Part shown: one piece after another, positions 13,075 through 27,500 of the stretch
Layout of the letters: each line of letters opens with the position of its first letter
Position numbering within the stretch: the first letter of the stretch is position 1
Origin: Lutjanus erythropterus
Lineage: Eukaryota > Chordata > Actinopteri > Lutjaniformes > Lutjanidae
Direction: 5' to 3'
DNA length: 64,000 nucleotides
Assembly (NCBI GenBank): GCA_020091685.1
Contig: CM034600.1
Location: 7,019,837 to 7,083,836 of the forward strand
Notes under the pieces: generated by a model
What the model was told of the DNA's origin: nothing
What the model saw: only the letters and a program-made list of their open reading frames with translations
Database searches by the model: none
Made by a program: the position numbers and the translations under genes

Positions 13075-15462
13075 TAATAAACAGACTTACATTGGATTGG
13101 AGGGGTCTGCATGATGCCCTGGTGGTCTCACCACAGCAAAGCCATTCTGTGCAGAAGAAGAATACGGTATTAATCAGTGTTTTATGGTATATGGAGAACA
13201 TAAAGAAATTACAGTCGTTAAATTTTATAGGCCTTTATAATGTACATGACTATAGTAGTTACAGTATACAGTTTTGGCAAAGAGAAATGAGGAAATCTCT
13301 GCCTTAAAGTCAGAATCCCACTGACAAAATCCCATAATTTAGGAACTGATTGACAAGTCTCAGACACAAATGACAACAGAAGTTCCCTGGTTCATGAAAG
13401 GTTTGTTTACAGCCACGTGGGTTTCCATTATTATCACATTTTTTAAAATTATATAACCAAAACATATATGGTTTACAAATTATTTATTTGACTCAACCCA
13501 GAATAAATTATTTTTTTTGGGTGGGGGGTTCACAGAGTATGAAGATTTTGAACAACATTATAAAATGTTAAATGTGGATTTGGTATTTTTTCATTATAGT
13601 TTAAAAGACAGTGACGTTAATTAGTCAGCTGCAGGGAGTCAAACTCAGCATAAAGTTAGATATTGCATGGATAGACAGGATCAATGCAGCGTTCTGGCAA
13701 TGTAAAGACAATGGAGGCCACTCAAGATACTTATTATGTTGTCTTGTAAATTAGTATATATAGTACAGAGTATATTCCATAAGATATGTATAGCTCAGAA
13801 AGAGCAGTGAAGTGGTTGTACTGTGGTTATAGTGTCATGGCAGTGTACTCAGTATAAACTGAGCCTCAGTGTGGTGTTTATTGTTTTTCATTCTCTGCCT
13901 GCCTGCCTTGTTTCACACAGATCCTTTTTGTTGTTTTGTTTTGGGCTAAAACTGTCTGGATTGAAGCTGCCAACTATGAATACTTTTTATGCCAATTATA
14001 TTTTTACATTTGACCATTTAGAATAAAAAAAAAAAAACAAGATCATTTTCATGTTTACCCAGACATTTAATCATTACAATAGGGACAAGGAAGACAATTT
14101 AGGCCATGATGTGACAGGGAAACTCTTTTCTGAAACCCAGTCATCTTTGAAGTGGGTTGGTAGCTCCTGGAGGCAGGGTGAGGCATCCAGCTTCTTTGCC
14201 GGATGCATTTCTGTGTTGATGTGCATTTCTGACCCTTGTAGTTGGCATAAACAAAACACTGCCGGCAGTGGATACAAACTCCAGAATTACTTCACAATGC
14301 ACACTTTGAGATCCCAAAGTTGTTTTTGGTCCATGACTCAGTGCCTGAACAGCAGTCACCTTGTGTGTCTGGCTATAACGTTAAAACTGTCATTTCTGAC
14401 ATGATAAACCTGCAGTTAGTCAACACAAGTTTGGCGTATGTAGGGGCCTACCTGTGTCTGTTCCATCATGACAGTAATAAATAATAACAGTACATCTACA
14501 CTATAACTGTTTACACTTTTGTTTTATTGTGGCGTCCCCTGCCTCCACTTTATTAAAAATGTTCTGATATTGGGACAATTCTATGTGTAATATTCCTTAA
14601 ATATTGTTTTGTGTTAACCGCCTATAGAGTGACATGAAAGTCTCAGGTAAGTTTTAAATTAAAGGGATAGTTCACATTATTTGAGGCGAGGTTGCACAAG
14701 TTACTTATTGACAGTCTGAAAGGGTCTGGGTCTTTCACACTGTTCCATGTTAACTTTTGGTTTCTCACCTTTAGTTCTCCTTTGGCCACTCTGAAGGCCA
14801 GCTCAACAACGCTGCCTGCTGCCATGCGTGATGCCGTAGAGGTGTGCGACTCGTTCCAGGTGGTGTCATTATCAACCTGCAGACAAATGATGATGGAGGC
14901 AACTGAATGACAGAGCAAACAAGTAGTGCGGAAATATTTCTAATATCTGTTGTATGAAGCTTGACTGTGTCTAAAATCCCACTGGGACAATAAAAAGAAA
15001 CTGAAGACTTTCTCTGAAGCATGGATTACCAAACTTTTAGCTGTGAGTCAAGAGTAAAAATGTCAGTTTTACTTTCCCATTTCGCGGCCAGATGTATATT
15101 ACTGGTAATTTTCCTTTCCATTCTGTTTTTTCTCCCCTCTGTTTGTTCACAAACTGGCATTGCTGTCCATCTGGCTCGGACAATGAAATCCGAGGCATTT
15201 CTTTTATCCCTGGTCATGGACATGTTGTTCTCATTACTCTGACTTGTCATGGTCCGACACGGACTGTCAGGCAAACGTTAACGTCAGGCTGAGCCAACTC
15301 TCTTTTCCTCTTTAATATCCTGTCTTTCTTGTAATTTTCTCTCGCTCGACTTTGTTGCTTTTCTTTGAAACGATATCGTCTTTCAGCAACGCAGTGATTA
15401 GGTTGTATTGTATCACTTTCATTAAGAGCTTTGGAGAATTACAGTATGATCAAAAATAGAGC

Positions 15463-15538
<76 letters not shown>

Positions 15539-18500
15539 CTCTTACCCCTACACCCCCACATGGTAACATCACAAACATCCTTTGAGAGAGGATCCCTGAG
15601 GATACAGAAACAGAAAAATGACGTTATGTTTATACATTCATTTAATTACATTTCAGGTCGTTATTCTTTTCAACATAGTCCATTGTATTGTATTCTTGTT
15701 CATACTATTTAAAATCTGTCAACTGTTTTTGCTTTTCTTTGTGTTCCATTTTAACCTCTGTGGTGATTGTCCTGTCTGTCTGTAACTTTGCGTAATATTG
15801 CTGCTGTTGTTTTGACCACGTCCCTCTTAAAATGAGGCCCCACTGTTTGATGTTCCCGATCATACAAAGAAAAGTCCTTCATCTTCACAATTAAATCACA
15901 GCGAAAGTGTTTTGAAATTACATGTTTTGGCACAGAATTGAAGGCCAGTGTGTAGGATTTATTGGCACCTAGCAGTGAAGTTACAGATTACAGTAGGAGA
16001 ACCTACTGTGGCCGCAAGAACCAGTGTTCGGTTTGTTTGTTCTAGGGAAGAGGGCAGATATAAAGGATACAAGGCCTAATATAAAGGTCTTATATCCTCT
16101 AAAAAGGCCAGATATAAAGGCCTCATTATAAGGTAATGAAAAGACACAATAATTCTTAATTACTGGTGATTATACTATATAATTTCTCCCCTATTGTGCT
16201 AAAAAAAATCCCCCTAAATCTTACACACTGGGCCTTCAAGAAGACAAATTTACAAATTCATCAGTCTGAGGTCTAGCATACCGGCCAGTTTGCGGTTGTC
16301 CAGTTTGAGTCTGTTGAGTGGGTTGGTGCCGTAGAGCAACACGTGACGCTCTGTATGGACCGACTGCAGCTCCTCCAGAGTGGCTTTGCGGCCGCGAATG
16401 CTCTGTATGAACACAAACAGAATTTTTTCATTTGTCTTTCTCCTCATCTCTAATACTTTGATGCTGTAGAAAGAAACAATACACATCCATTTTTGTAGCC
16501 CAAAGGACCAAGAACATGACATTACATAAGGAATTTTATGCACATGGATAATGTAGATTATGTGATGAATAACAATGTCAAACAGACAGAAAGCCTGATT
16601 CTGCTCCAACAGAATCTCATTAACCAGTGAACTCTAACTGTCTATTTTCGCAAACGCACACTACAACTTTACCAATACCTGACTTGCCTAATCTGTGTGT
16701 GTCTTGCATCATACCTCACACTGTCCCCTCAGGCCTCTCTCCTGTAGTCGGGACCAGATGCTCTGTATCCTCCCAGCATGCTCTGGGTGACTGCTATTGT
16801 CTCCACATGTACACTGGTGCTTCAGCATCTGAGAATCATACACCAGGCCTGCACGCACACACACACACACACACACAAAAAAAAAACAAAGCAGAATTAA
16901 TCTTTATTCTATAGTCATACAAAATAGACTGTTAATGCTGACACATACTCCAGGAGGATGATATTTGTGGCATTTAGCGGACGTTTCTCTTTATTTTATC
17001 AGATTTTCCTGCCAGTTTCACCTTTTTAGAACTTTCTAAGGTGATCAGAAACATCAAGTTTATATGTAACATTCTGCCTGTTTTCACATTTGACATTTAC
17101 AGTTGTCCTCAGCAGGACATGGGCAGGGAATGTCAAACACTTTCTTAAATTTCCAAGTCAGACCGTGCTTGCAATCATGAAGGTTTAAACATTCATAAAG
17201 ACAGCACTAGTTAAAACATGTTTAATTCCTTGTGATCCTAAGGGCAGTAGCGCTTTGTTTGATCTATAATCCAAGTCAAAGAAGACCTTGCAACCAACTG
17301 CCAAATCAGTTGTTCTTTTAAAACACGCTTAAACCTGTAATGATTTATACTTTAAACAAACTACAGAGTCAGTTAAGTTTTTAAATTGCTCTTCTAATTA
17401 TACTGCCAGGTTTTATTTCTCCATTTTCATTCAGATTTCTTCTTGTTGTTGGTTTGTTCATTAGTGTGACAGGCATTTTCCTTTTCATGCAACTATGACA
17501 TTTACCTCTGTTGGTCAGTGCATGGTTCTAGATGCTAGGGAGTCACTGTCCAATGAAAAAACCTTCAGTTTTAGTGGAAAATTCAAAATCACAGGACAAC
17601 GACGATATGAAATACAATTACTTGATCATTTATTAATATTATTGGGAGCATTTTATGCAGTGACATGACAGGAAAATAGGGAAAGAGAAGGCTGAATTCA
17701 AACCAGGGATGCTGCAGATTGGTGTCTTAGTCTGACCTTTTAATTAAGTCAATCCGGCCCTTGAATCATTTCTAAGTATGGAAAAAGTGTATTGCTGTGA
17801 TTCTGACTGTAACCTGCTAAAATTCCAACAGGTTTACAAGTACTGTATTTGCATTGTTTATTTGAAGATCATCGTTTATTAGTTGCCTAATTCATTCATT
17901 CATTCGTTGGTTATGTCTGTTGTTACTCACAGAGAAACTTTAAAATATTAAACTCAGGAGAGTCAATCTGAATGGAAAAAATGTTAAATGCAACACTGTG
18001 TTGTGTTTTAATATCGGGTTACAAAGGTGCTTTGTTTTTTCCTGAACTTTTGCACATAATGTTTCTTTTCCAATTGTGAAAAAATAAAAAGGTGCATTGT
18101 TTTACATATTCAAATTCCTAATTTTACAGGTAAGACAGAGGACATGTAAACATCCAGCCCCTTAGCACTTGACTTTCAAACCTGGACCTTCTAAAAAATT
18201 TACTAAATAGGCCTGCTCTAAGCAACGGAGGGACCTTGTATTTGAAATATAGAGAGTAAGAAAATTATTAAACATACTAATTGAAATGCTGTAAAAACGT
18301 GTCTGGCTCACCGGTGGTGAAGCGTGGTTTGCTGCTGGTGTCCTGCGCGGCCAGGCTCAGGGGTTTCTCAGGCAGAGTGAGAGAGGTGGAGGCTGGGGAC
18401 GACTGTGTACGCGACAGGGGGCGATGGACACCCAACGCGCCACCGACCCCGCCGCTGCCGCGTAACATGGGCACTGTCAGGTTCTCCATCTGTCGATGCA

Positions 18501-21500
18501 GCTGCTGCAGCTGCTTCTGCTGTTCCCATAGCAACGACTACAGAAAAGAGTTGGTGACATAAAGATGAAACACAGTCAAGTCAAAGATATGACACAGTTA
18601 GGTGAAACATGAAAAATTCATATGATTATAAAATCATTATGGTTATCAAAATTATCGGGGTATTGTTAAAATTAGAGCCCTTCCACCGTATCAGCCAACT
18701 AATAGTATTGGTGTGATCAATATTGGTTTATCAAAGCTATATTGGTATTGTATAGTTGAATATGTAGCATTTTATGTATATTTGATTGCTTTATATGCAT
18801 TGGGTGCATGTATATGTATGTGTGTGTGTTTTTAATTTATAGTTATTTAAAATTATTAAAGACATCAGTGAAATGTTTCAGTGATGTCATGTAAAATATC
18901 CTGTCTCCATTACATATCTTTGCCACAAGTGTTTCATTACCACATTTGAGGGATCACAGTGTGTTTATATACATATTCTTTATTCTGTATAAAGAATATC
19001 AGATAATGCATTGATAGCAGCATGTTTTTACTCCCTAATATTGTATTTAGGGTAATGACCCTAAAACACCAGCATCAGGCATCATGTCCTATGTGAAGTC
19101 AGTGTTTTCACTGATACCAAACAAATGTGAACCATCAAGAGCAGTGTGGGTCTGTCAGTATCAAAAATACTGCTTTGAATCTGGAAGAAACTTTTACTCT
19201 GATCTGTTCGTTCAAAATCAGACTACTGAAGCATTCAACCCTGTTTCCTACAGCTGCCACTGAAAACATCATTGTCACCTTTTCTCGTGTGGTGTTTCAT
19301 TGATCAAATTTTTTGTTGTAAAGTCCTCCTCTTGTCAAAGCCTGTAACAAAGCCTCCTCCTGACTCTGTGGTTTGTCTACCAGCCAGTGACAAATTTGTT
19401 GAAAGAGTAATAACTCACCTTACAGTACATGCAACCTGTCATCATATGCGGAAATAACCAGTTGTCATACCACAAAATCATGCACCAGCAAGTACTAGTG
19501 TTAGGACGCCATCTATAGGACTGTTGGATGAAGAACAGATATTTGCTTTTACTTCATCCATCTATCTCTTTCTGTGTGTTTTCCAACCTGGTTGAGTATG
19601 AGTGCATGTTGCAGGTTCATTTGGTCTTCCTGGCTCTTGGATGCTGTCGGCTCCGCCTCCCTCAGTGACTCCGCCCTCACTCTGCTCTGATAGGTTGGCT
19701 CTGTGGGCGATGTCCCACCGCCGTCCTCTGAATCCATATCCTCGGAGGGGATCTGATGCAGTCTGGGCTTCTCGCTGGACTTCGACATCAGCTACATGTG
19801 CACATACACACAAATTTGAGTTGGCAAAAATATACAAACAAACAAAGACTGTGAATATGAGGTGCAGAGTGGAGAAAATGTCCTGTAACGCCTGGAAACA
19901 TGAAGTCACAAAGCAACACAAGCTGCATTAACTGTAGTCTGAAATTTGTTGTTGGAGGAAAACATCTCAGTGCTACAATTAACAGCCATTATTAAAACAG
20001 TAATATCCATATTTAAGACTGAAGCCTTGAAATTGTCATGGTTCTTCTTCTAAAGACAGAGCACCTCAAGAATCTCTAGAAATTAGAGCCTGACAGATAT
20101 ATCAGTTGGCCAATATTATCTGCACAATACTGGCCTATCACACAAAAAGACAATAATGTAATTACAGCATAAGAAATGTATGTATAAATTCAAAAGGCCA
20201 AGAGGCAGATTTTCATTTTAACTCCTGAATTTGACTACATCAAGCCCTACATTTCCACCTTTATGCCCACAAGAACGTTCAAAGAATACCCAAAATCCAA
20301 ACCCCGGATCACTTCTCATATTGAGCTCAGCCTGAGAGAAAACAGAAGGCATTTCAATGCCAGGACTCTTAAAGTATCAACGGATTAATAATGATATAGT
20401 CAAGGGCACCAAACTCAAATAAAAGAACAGACTGAAGCAGGGAGTGAGAAACACAAAACAAATTCAAGATCATTCCACAGTAACGGACCTCACCACTTTT
20501 GCTAACACTTTCCTTGCACAGTTTGACCTCCATAATGACTCTGCTGCCTGTGAGGAGGAGCAGTCTGACAGCTGCTGGGCAGGTGCAAACCTGGCAAGGC
20601 ACCGGAGCCAGATGGCATCCAGCTAGAGTCTTCACGCTCTGTGTCACAGAGCGCTCTCTTCCATCCTCCACTACATCTTCTGGGAATCTTACGGGACCAC
20701 ATCAATACGCACTCTCTGAAACTATACACCACCAAGCAACCAACCTAAATTTTCAGAATCCAGTCACTACTCACTCACTGCAATAGTAACAGATTCTGAA
20801 CACCATCCTGTCATCTGTATGACCACAGCTGAACCCCAAGCAGCTTGCAAAAGAAAGACGATGCTGTAGCATGTCTCCTCCACTCCCTTCTCCAACTTCG
20901 CTTCAATGCTTTTTGTTGACTTCAGCTCCACCTTCAAAACAATTCAACACCACCAAATGTTCAACAAACTTCACCGTCTCGCCACCCACCCACTCATCAT
21001 CCACTAGGTTCACAATTTCCTCAGTGACAGAACACACGCTGTAAGAATGGGCACTTCATCACCAACAGCAGAGCCCCTCAGAGCTGTGTCCTCGCTACAC
21101 AAACGACTGCACCAGACCTTCACACAGGCTTGGCCGATTTAGCTGAAAAACCTATAATGACAGTGATGTTTCATATCAGCCGATATCGCTAATTATTGAT
21201 CAAGCAGTCTGTCACTGGCGACATGTTGTGTACTCTGAGGAGTGGAAGCAGTTGAGATAATAACATGAGTAAATATCACAATACTGTTGACAAAATACCT
21301 TGATATTGCAACAGTGTTGTAGGGATGACTATTGGTGCTTTTACAGAAGTCCAGAAAATTACTTCACTTTACTGTATGCAGCCTGAAAAAACAGGAAAAA
21401 ACAACACCTAGTCTCATATCACATACAATATAATATCAATATATACATGATGATATAATATCAATATCAATATATGGCCCAGCCCTGCCTTCACCCATCA

Positions 21501-24500
21501 CCACATACTTCAAATACTCTGATGGCAGTGCCATACTTGGAGAACTCAAATAAAATAACTATTGCAGTCCATTAACACCAAGGCTGGACAATCAGCTAAT
21601 CAGCCACCATCAGCCCAGCAACCAGCAAATGCTGATGCAAGTTACTGCAAGTTTGCTATGTTAAGTACACTACACTTGTTCTCTTGGCCAACAAATAAAC
21701 AAAATAAACTCACAAAATGTTGAGAAACTAAATATTCTCACACCTATTTTCCTTATTAAACAGATATACAACTGTACACCTTCTGAATTCAAGTTTCTCT
21801 CATTTACCAGACTAGGGGAAGTTTAATTGCCTCACAAATTCATTGTAAAACACATTTTATTAAAACTCAACAGAAACAACATAAAACTCAGCAGCAGATC
21901 TCGCTCATTCTTCAGAAGCAAACCATTAAATTAGCAAAATAAAATGACAAAAATCTGGACTGAACGCCAAATCTATCCATGGTAACAACTTTAAATATCG
22001 ATATATAGATAATAAACTCAGTTTTGATCAACACATCACAGCTGTCAATTAACTATCCAAACAAAAACTCTCATAAAAATCTCATATGGAAACTCACAGA
22101 CAGTCTGTTACCCCTCATCATCTCTGTCAAGTTCCCCCTGCTGCTTTACCATGTTAACCATCTCCAACAAAAACAAACTTACGAGTTACCAGCCCAATCT
22201 CTTACACATGAACGCCAAGAGCCATCACATGTGTAGCACTCGCAACAGCCAAGGACATTCATCATTCCCACAATTCACACTTCACATAACTGTCGTCTGG
22301 TCGTACATACAGGACTTTAAAATGGAGACGAGCTCAGTTTGAGTTTTGCCTCTTCTGGCCCTGCAGCCCTGAACAAGCTGCTCTGTTAACAGTTGACATA
22401 TGTGAGTAAATGCCTATAAATGTGAGCTGGAATACAGGCAGGGGCATGAATGTATATGTGTAGATGTCTCATGTATATCTGTACGTTGCTGAATATGTAC
22501 TGGTTCTGAAAACAAATCTCCCTCTGGAACAATAAAGATTGTATATTTTTATTTCTATCTTCTTATTTTTTTATGAATACAGTTGGGTGTGTGGCGTCAC
22601 TCCTTCATACCTTTCCCAGGTGAGTTTGCTGTTTGAGCCTCTCCAGTAGTTGTGTGTTGTGCTGTTGTTGGAGGAGATGCGTGTGAAGGGCCCGTTGGCT
22701 CTGGGGGAGGGGCTCCGAGCGTGTTCTGCTCAGGGGCTTGTGGGGCTGAGCGCCTCCAGGAGCCAGGTGATCTAACTGGGGGGCAAACTGTAGTGGCACG
22801 GTGTCTAGACCTGGAACTGAGCAGAAATAAGAAAACAAAGGAGCAGAATAATTAGTTTCACGCATGCAAACACACAAACACAAACCTCTGAAACACAAAT
22901 AAATACACAATAGCTACAATGCCAACTTTTCTCCTGCTGTCTGAAAAATCCCTTCATTTTCTAATTTCTTTCACTGTAAATTTTGTTTTTTTAACACATG
23001 CAAGGTGTTGTTGAAGTACTAAAGCCACTGAACTGAGAGAAAAATAAAGGCTCAGGTGGATGTGGATATAAGAGTTGGAACATAACAATGTCAAAGCACC
23101 TTACTTGCCAATCCCTCTAAGAAAAAAGTATTAATCAAAATATAACCACTAGGTGGTGCTCTAACATTTCAGAAAATAAAATTAAAAGACTAATGAACTG
23201 CCTCCTTTAAGTTGCATTATTCTTTTCATGGACATACAGTCCTAGTCAGAGATGTAAATCAGTTACAGAACATAAAGTAAAATAAGTAATTCCTTCTCAG
23301 CTTTTCAACTTTCTAAACTGAGTCAGTACTGAGTGTGTGTCTGTGTCTCACCAGTGAGCAGCGGAGTGTGTACCAGTCCAGACGGCTCCAGGATAATGAC
23401 AGGCAGGTGAGGGTTCAGCTGCCCGGCCTGATCCTCTCTGCTCAGGGGGAGGAAGACCGGCGAGCCCCCGGCTGTGACCACCGGCACCCGACCGACTTTC
23501 AGAGAGGACAACTCTCCCTCGGCCTGCACAGAGAGCGTTAAACAGCTTGAGAGCTGACAGATAATATGCCATCTCACTTTGTATCACAGTTTAATTTATT
23601 ACAAAGAATAAGATGAATTTAATCCAGTATGTTGACAGAAGTTGATCAGCGTTGTCCAGGTGATGTGAGAAAAAAAGCATCAATGTCAGAGTGAAATCGC
23701 ATTTTAAGAGCACTACACTTCCTGTATTTGCTGTACTTCCTGTTTACAACAAGATATAGGGAGGGCAGATTTCATTCATGCAAACATCTTTCATTCAGAT
23801 TTTCAAGTCATGGGATATTGTGTGGGCTTTTCATTATCTTTTCAACTGTACAGTCACTGCATCTTAAAACACATCTCCTTAACAGGGACAGTTCACTTCA
23901 AAATCCAAAATACACATTTTTCCCCTCTAACCTGTAGTGCTATTTTATTTATCCATCCAGTTTTGTAAATATCTCTTGTAGAGATGTGTGCTCTCTCTCC
24001 AGTATAATGCAACTGGATGACACTTGGTTTGTAGTGTGCAAAGTGTTGAAAAATACATTTTAAAAACTCAACAACAATCTCTCTTTTCAGCGATCATGAC
24101 CTAGTTACTAGCATACATAAATGAGATGTTATGGAGGACATGTCTTGCAGGTCAGTATTTACCCTGGAGTTGGCTGGTAGTCCCAGTGTGATGGTGGGCA
24201 GAGTGGATGGACTCTGGATGGTGAAGTTTGCTAGAGTGCCATCTCTGAGCAGCAGCTTCTGGGCCTGAAAATGCCAAACATAATTACTATTCAAAAATTA
24301 ATACATTTATATTCAAATCTGAATTGAATTGTGCTCATAAAAACAAAAAAAATCACTTTAAACTTTTTAAGAGCAGTGTCGGTGATGTAACGCATACGTC
24401 TCTGCTCTGCTATAGATACACAATTTGTCTTTACTATATTCTCTTTATATTTCCCGATGCAGTGACCAAATGTCAGTGTTTGCAAAATGTAAATCTAAAC

Positions 24501-27500
24501 CATTGTAGTCTAATTAAACCTAAGCTTGTATTTTGCCCTGAGCCGTCTTGACAGGACTCATGGGGAATCATGAGTCAGACTTCCAGAGCAGGTGTGACAG
24601 AGGTCGACTTTATGTGATTAAATGAATTAGGTATAACACGCTGACAAACACTCAGCGCTCTTGTGTCGTTGCTTTAAACATGTCATTACTCAGCGTGTCG
24701 GCACACCTCATGTACATGAAACAACAAATCACGCTTGGTTGTTTAAAAAATGCCCATGTGACCTCACTACTGATAACATATGAGCCGTATTACATTACCC
24801 GTCATAACCTGTCTGTTCACTTCTCTTGTGAATTTGTGTTCCCTATAACAAAAGTAAAGCATTTAAAAAAGCTTTTGTTTTTTTTTTGGACAAAAGAGCC
24901 TTTCTGAATGGCAAAAAAGATAAATGTCTACTTTGTTTTTTTTTTCTCTTTATCTATCCAATGAGCGCTGCTTTGGCGCAAAAATATGGTTTAGTTATTT
25001 AGTTTCTTGTTATCATTATTTATTCTTGATTTTTCAGCTGATGTTTAAGGTAGTTTTACTTTATTAATATTCTGAAAGGATTCAACAATATAACGTGTGT
25101 GTGTGTGTCTTTGCTAACCTCATGTGAGAGGCCGCCTGCAGATGGCAGTAGCCCATTCTCATTGGGCAGACTGTCATTAGGGGAGCTGCAACCGGAGACT
25201 GGAGTGCTGCTGCTGCTGGGGGACGAGTCTGTTGAGAGACAGGTGGTGTGTCAATCAAACTCATCACAGTAGGAAAGAATATGTCACACATAATTGCATA
25301 TTTTAAAAAAATACTGCTCTTTTTTTTGTATTTTCGTGTGTGTGTAATTGTGTAGTTACCCAGTGTGTCAGGTACTCTGTGTTTGACAGTAGGCGGGGCG
25401 CTCTCTTTGCGGGTGAGCGGGCTCTTGCGGGTGTTTAGGTGTTTCTTCAGCTTGTGTTTGACCTTCAGATTGGGCTCAGACGCTAACAAATTAGGGCAAC
25501 ACAGGGAGTGTTACTGCAAACAGTTTCCTACAATCTGCTGCTGACTATAATACCATCACAATGATTCAATCTATTTACAGCTGATGGAAAGCTTGCAAAC
25601 TCAGCTCAGTTCAGTTTATTCAGCGGGATTAGTTTTTCAAAGTTTTTAAATGCTACAACACTAGCATGAAGTAGTGAGTGAGATAAATATCTAAATCCAT
25701 AAACAATCAAAATAACTGCTCCTCCCTTACTTCATGGATGAAGGAAATGTTAGTGTGAAAAGATTTCAATCTTGACTTTCATGACTTTCAATTTATCCTG
25801 CTGTAATTCAATATGTCACTTGATCTTGAACTCATAATGTCATTATATGTATCCTGAACATTTAAATTATGCTGCTTCAGGCCGTGCCTCTGTCATGAAT
25901 CAAAATGTCGCAGTGGATGTCAGATGGTTTACCTGCTCTGCGTAGAGGTGTCCCCTCTGAAGCCTCAGAAGAAGGCTGTGACGGAGATGAGACCAGAGGC
26001 TGGGAGGATAAACTGGGGTCTGGGCCCAGCTTTCTGGGAAAACACAACAGCCAAACATAAATAGACATACAACCACAGGTGGGAACTGTACTTAAGTTGA
26101 GTTTCAGGTACTAGAGGTTTTATTTTTCAGATTTTGTTTTTACTTTACCCTCTAACTTTTTAACACAAATATCTGTACTTTCTACTGCTTACATTTTCAA
26201 AAAACAGGCCCATTACTTTTAGTTCTATTGCATTTGAAGGAAATTCTGATTCTTTTTATTTTGCATCACTGAGTGCCGTCTTCCTGACATTAATTCCAAT
26301 TTCAACCGAAATTGATGGGACAACAATACATAGAAAAGAGGTTTCCTGAGTGTATCTGTATCTATCAGACCCCCCTCCTTTTTTCTTTTCTTTTTGTTTT
26401 TTTTTTGGTTGTTGAGTTTGTGTTTACATTTTTATATTAAAAAAATTAAAAAAAAATTGTAATATTTATTTTAATACATTTTAATAGTTATTAAACAAAT
26501 TGCTGGTGCTTGCTTTTGGTTTGTGTGTGTGTATGTGTGCATTTTGTGTCACCTGTATGCTACAGGAGGTGCAGCCAGACTGTTAGAGTTTGTTCTTTCC
26601 AGCGCTGCTTGTTTCTGTTTCTTAAGAATCACCTCCTGGAGTTTCTGTTTCACCAGGGAACTGGCAACCGCACCTGTAAATCAATGACACAAACAACCGA
26701 TCAGAAACACAAAATCACTCACCATCTGCTTCATCATAAAAGGAGGAGCAGGGGAAGCCAAAAGCACGGTTTGCCCAGTCAAACCCTGTGGCATATTTGT
26801 GCAGGACATGATCAGCATATATGATAAAATATATGACAAAGGCAACACGAACAATACTGTGGAGAGTACAAATACACCGGCGTGTGATGCAGGTCACTGT
26901 TTGTCTCAGAGTATGTTCACTGCTATTTCTTTGTGCATGTGTGTGCATTTATGTGCAAATGTGTGCACATAGAGGTGACAGGAGGTGCTAGGAGTGATCA
27001 AGTCAATATTGACACAGTGACTTTATGTGCCCGGACCCAAAGCTATATTTAACTCCACTGTTGTAGCTCCACTTGTCAGGTTATATTTAGCTCTCATTTC
27101 AAAGCGAACGGCTTCAAAAGTGGAGCGACACCGCTCAATAAGATCTCTTACAGGGACTTTCCTCCCTGGCCACGATTAGCACACAATTATTTTTAAAGAG
27201 GAAATAGCTTTATATAAAACTTAGGCTAGAAAAAATTCACAAACCTGAAACTTGTAGTAACATGTTAGTGTAGCTGTTAGTGTAGCAAGTTGAATGTGTG
27301 AGTGTGAATGTTCTTACTCTGTTGACTCTTGTCTTTGTGTTTTAGCTGCTGCAGCTCCTGTTGTTTCTCGTGGTGCTCCTGCTCTCGCCTCCTCTGCTCC
27401 ATGTTGAACTTAGGAAAAAGAAAGAGGAAAAAAAAATATATATATAATGTGCAATATTTATTTTATCAAGAAGTTATCCAATTTAGACAGTTAATACTGA

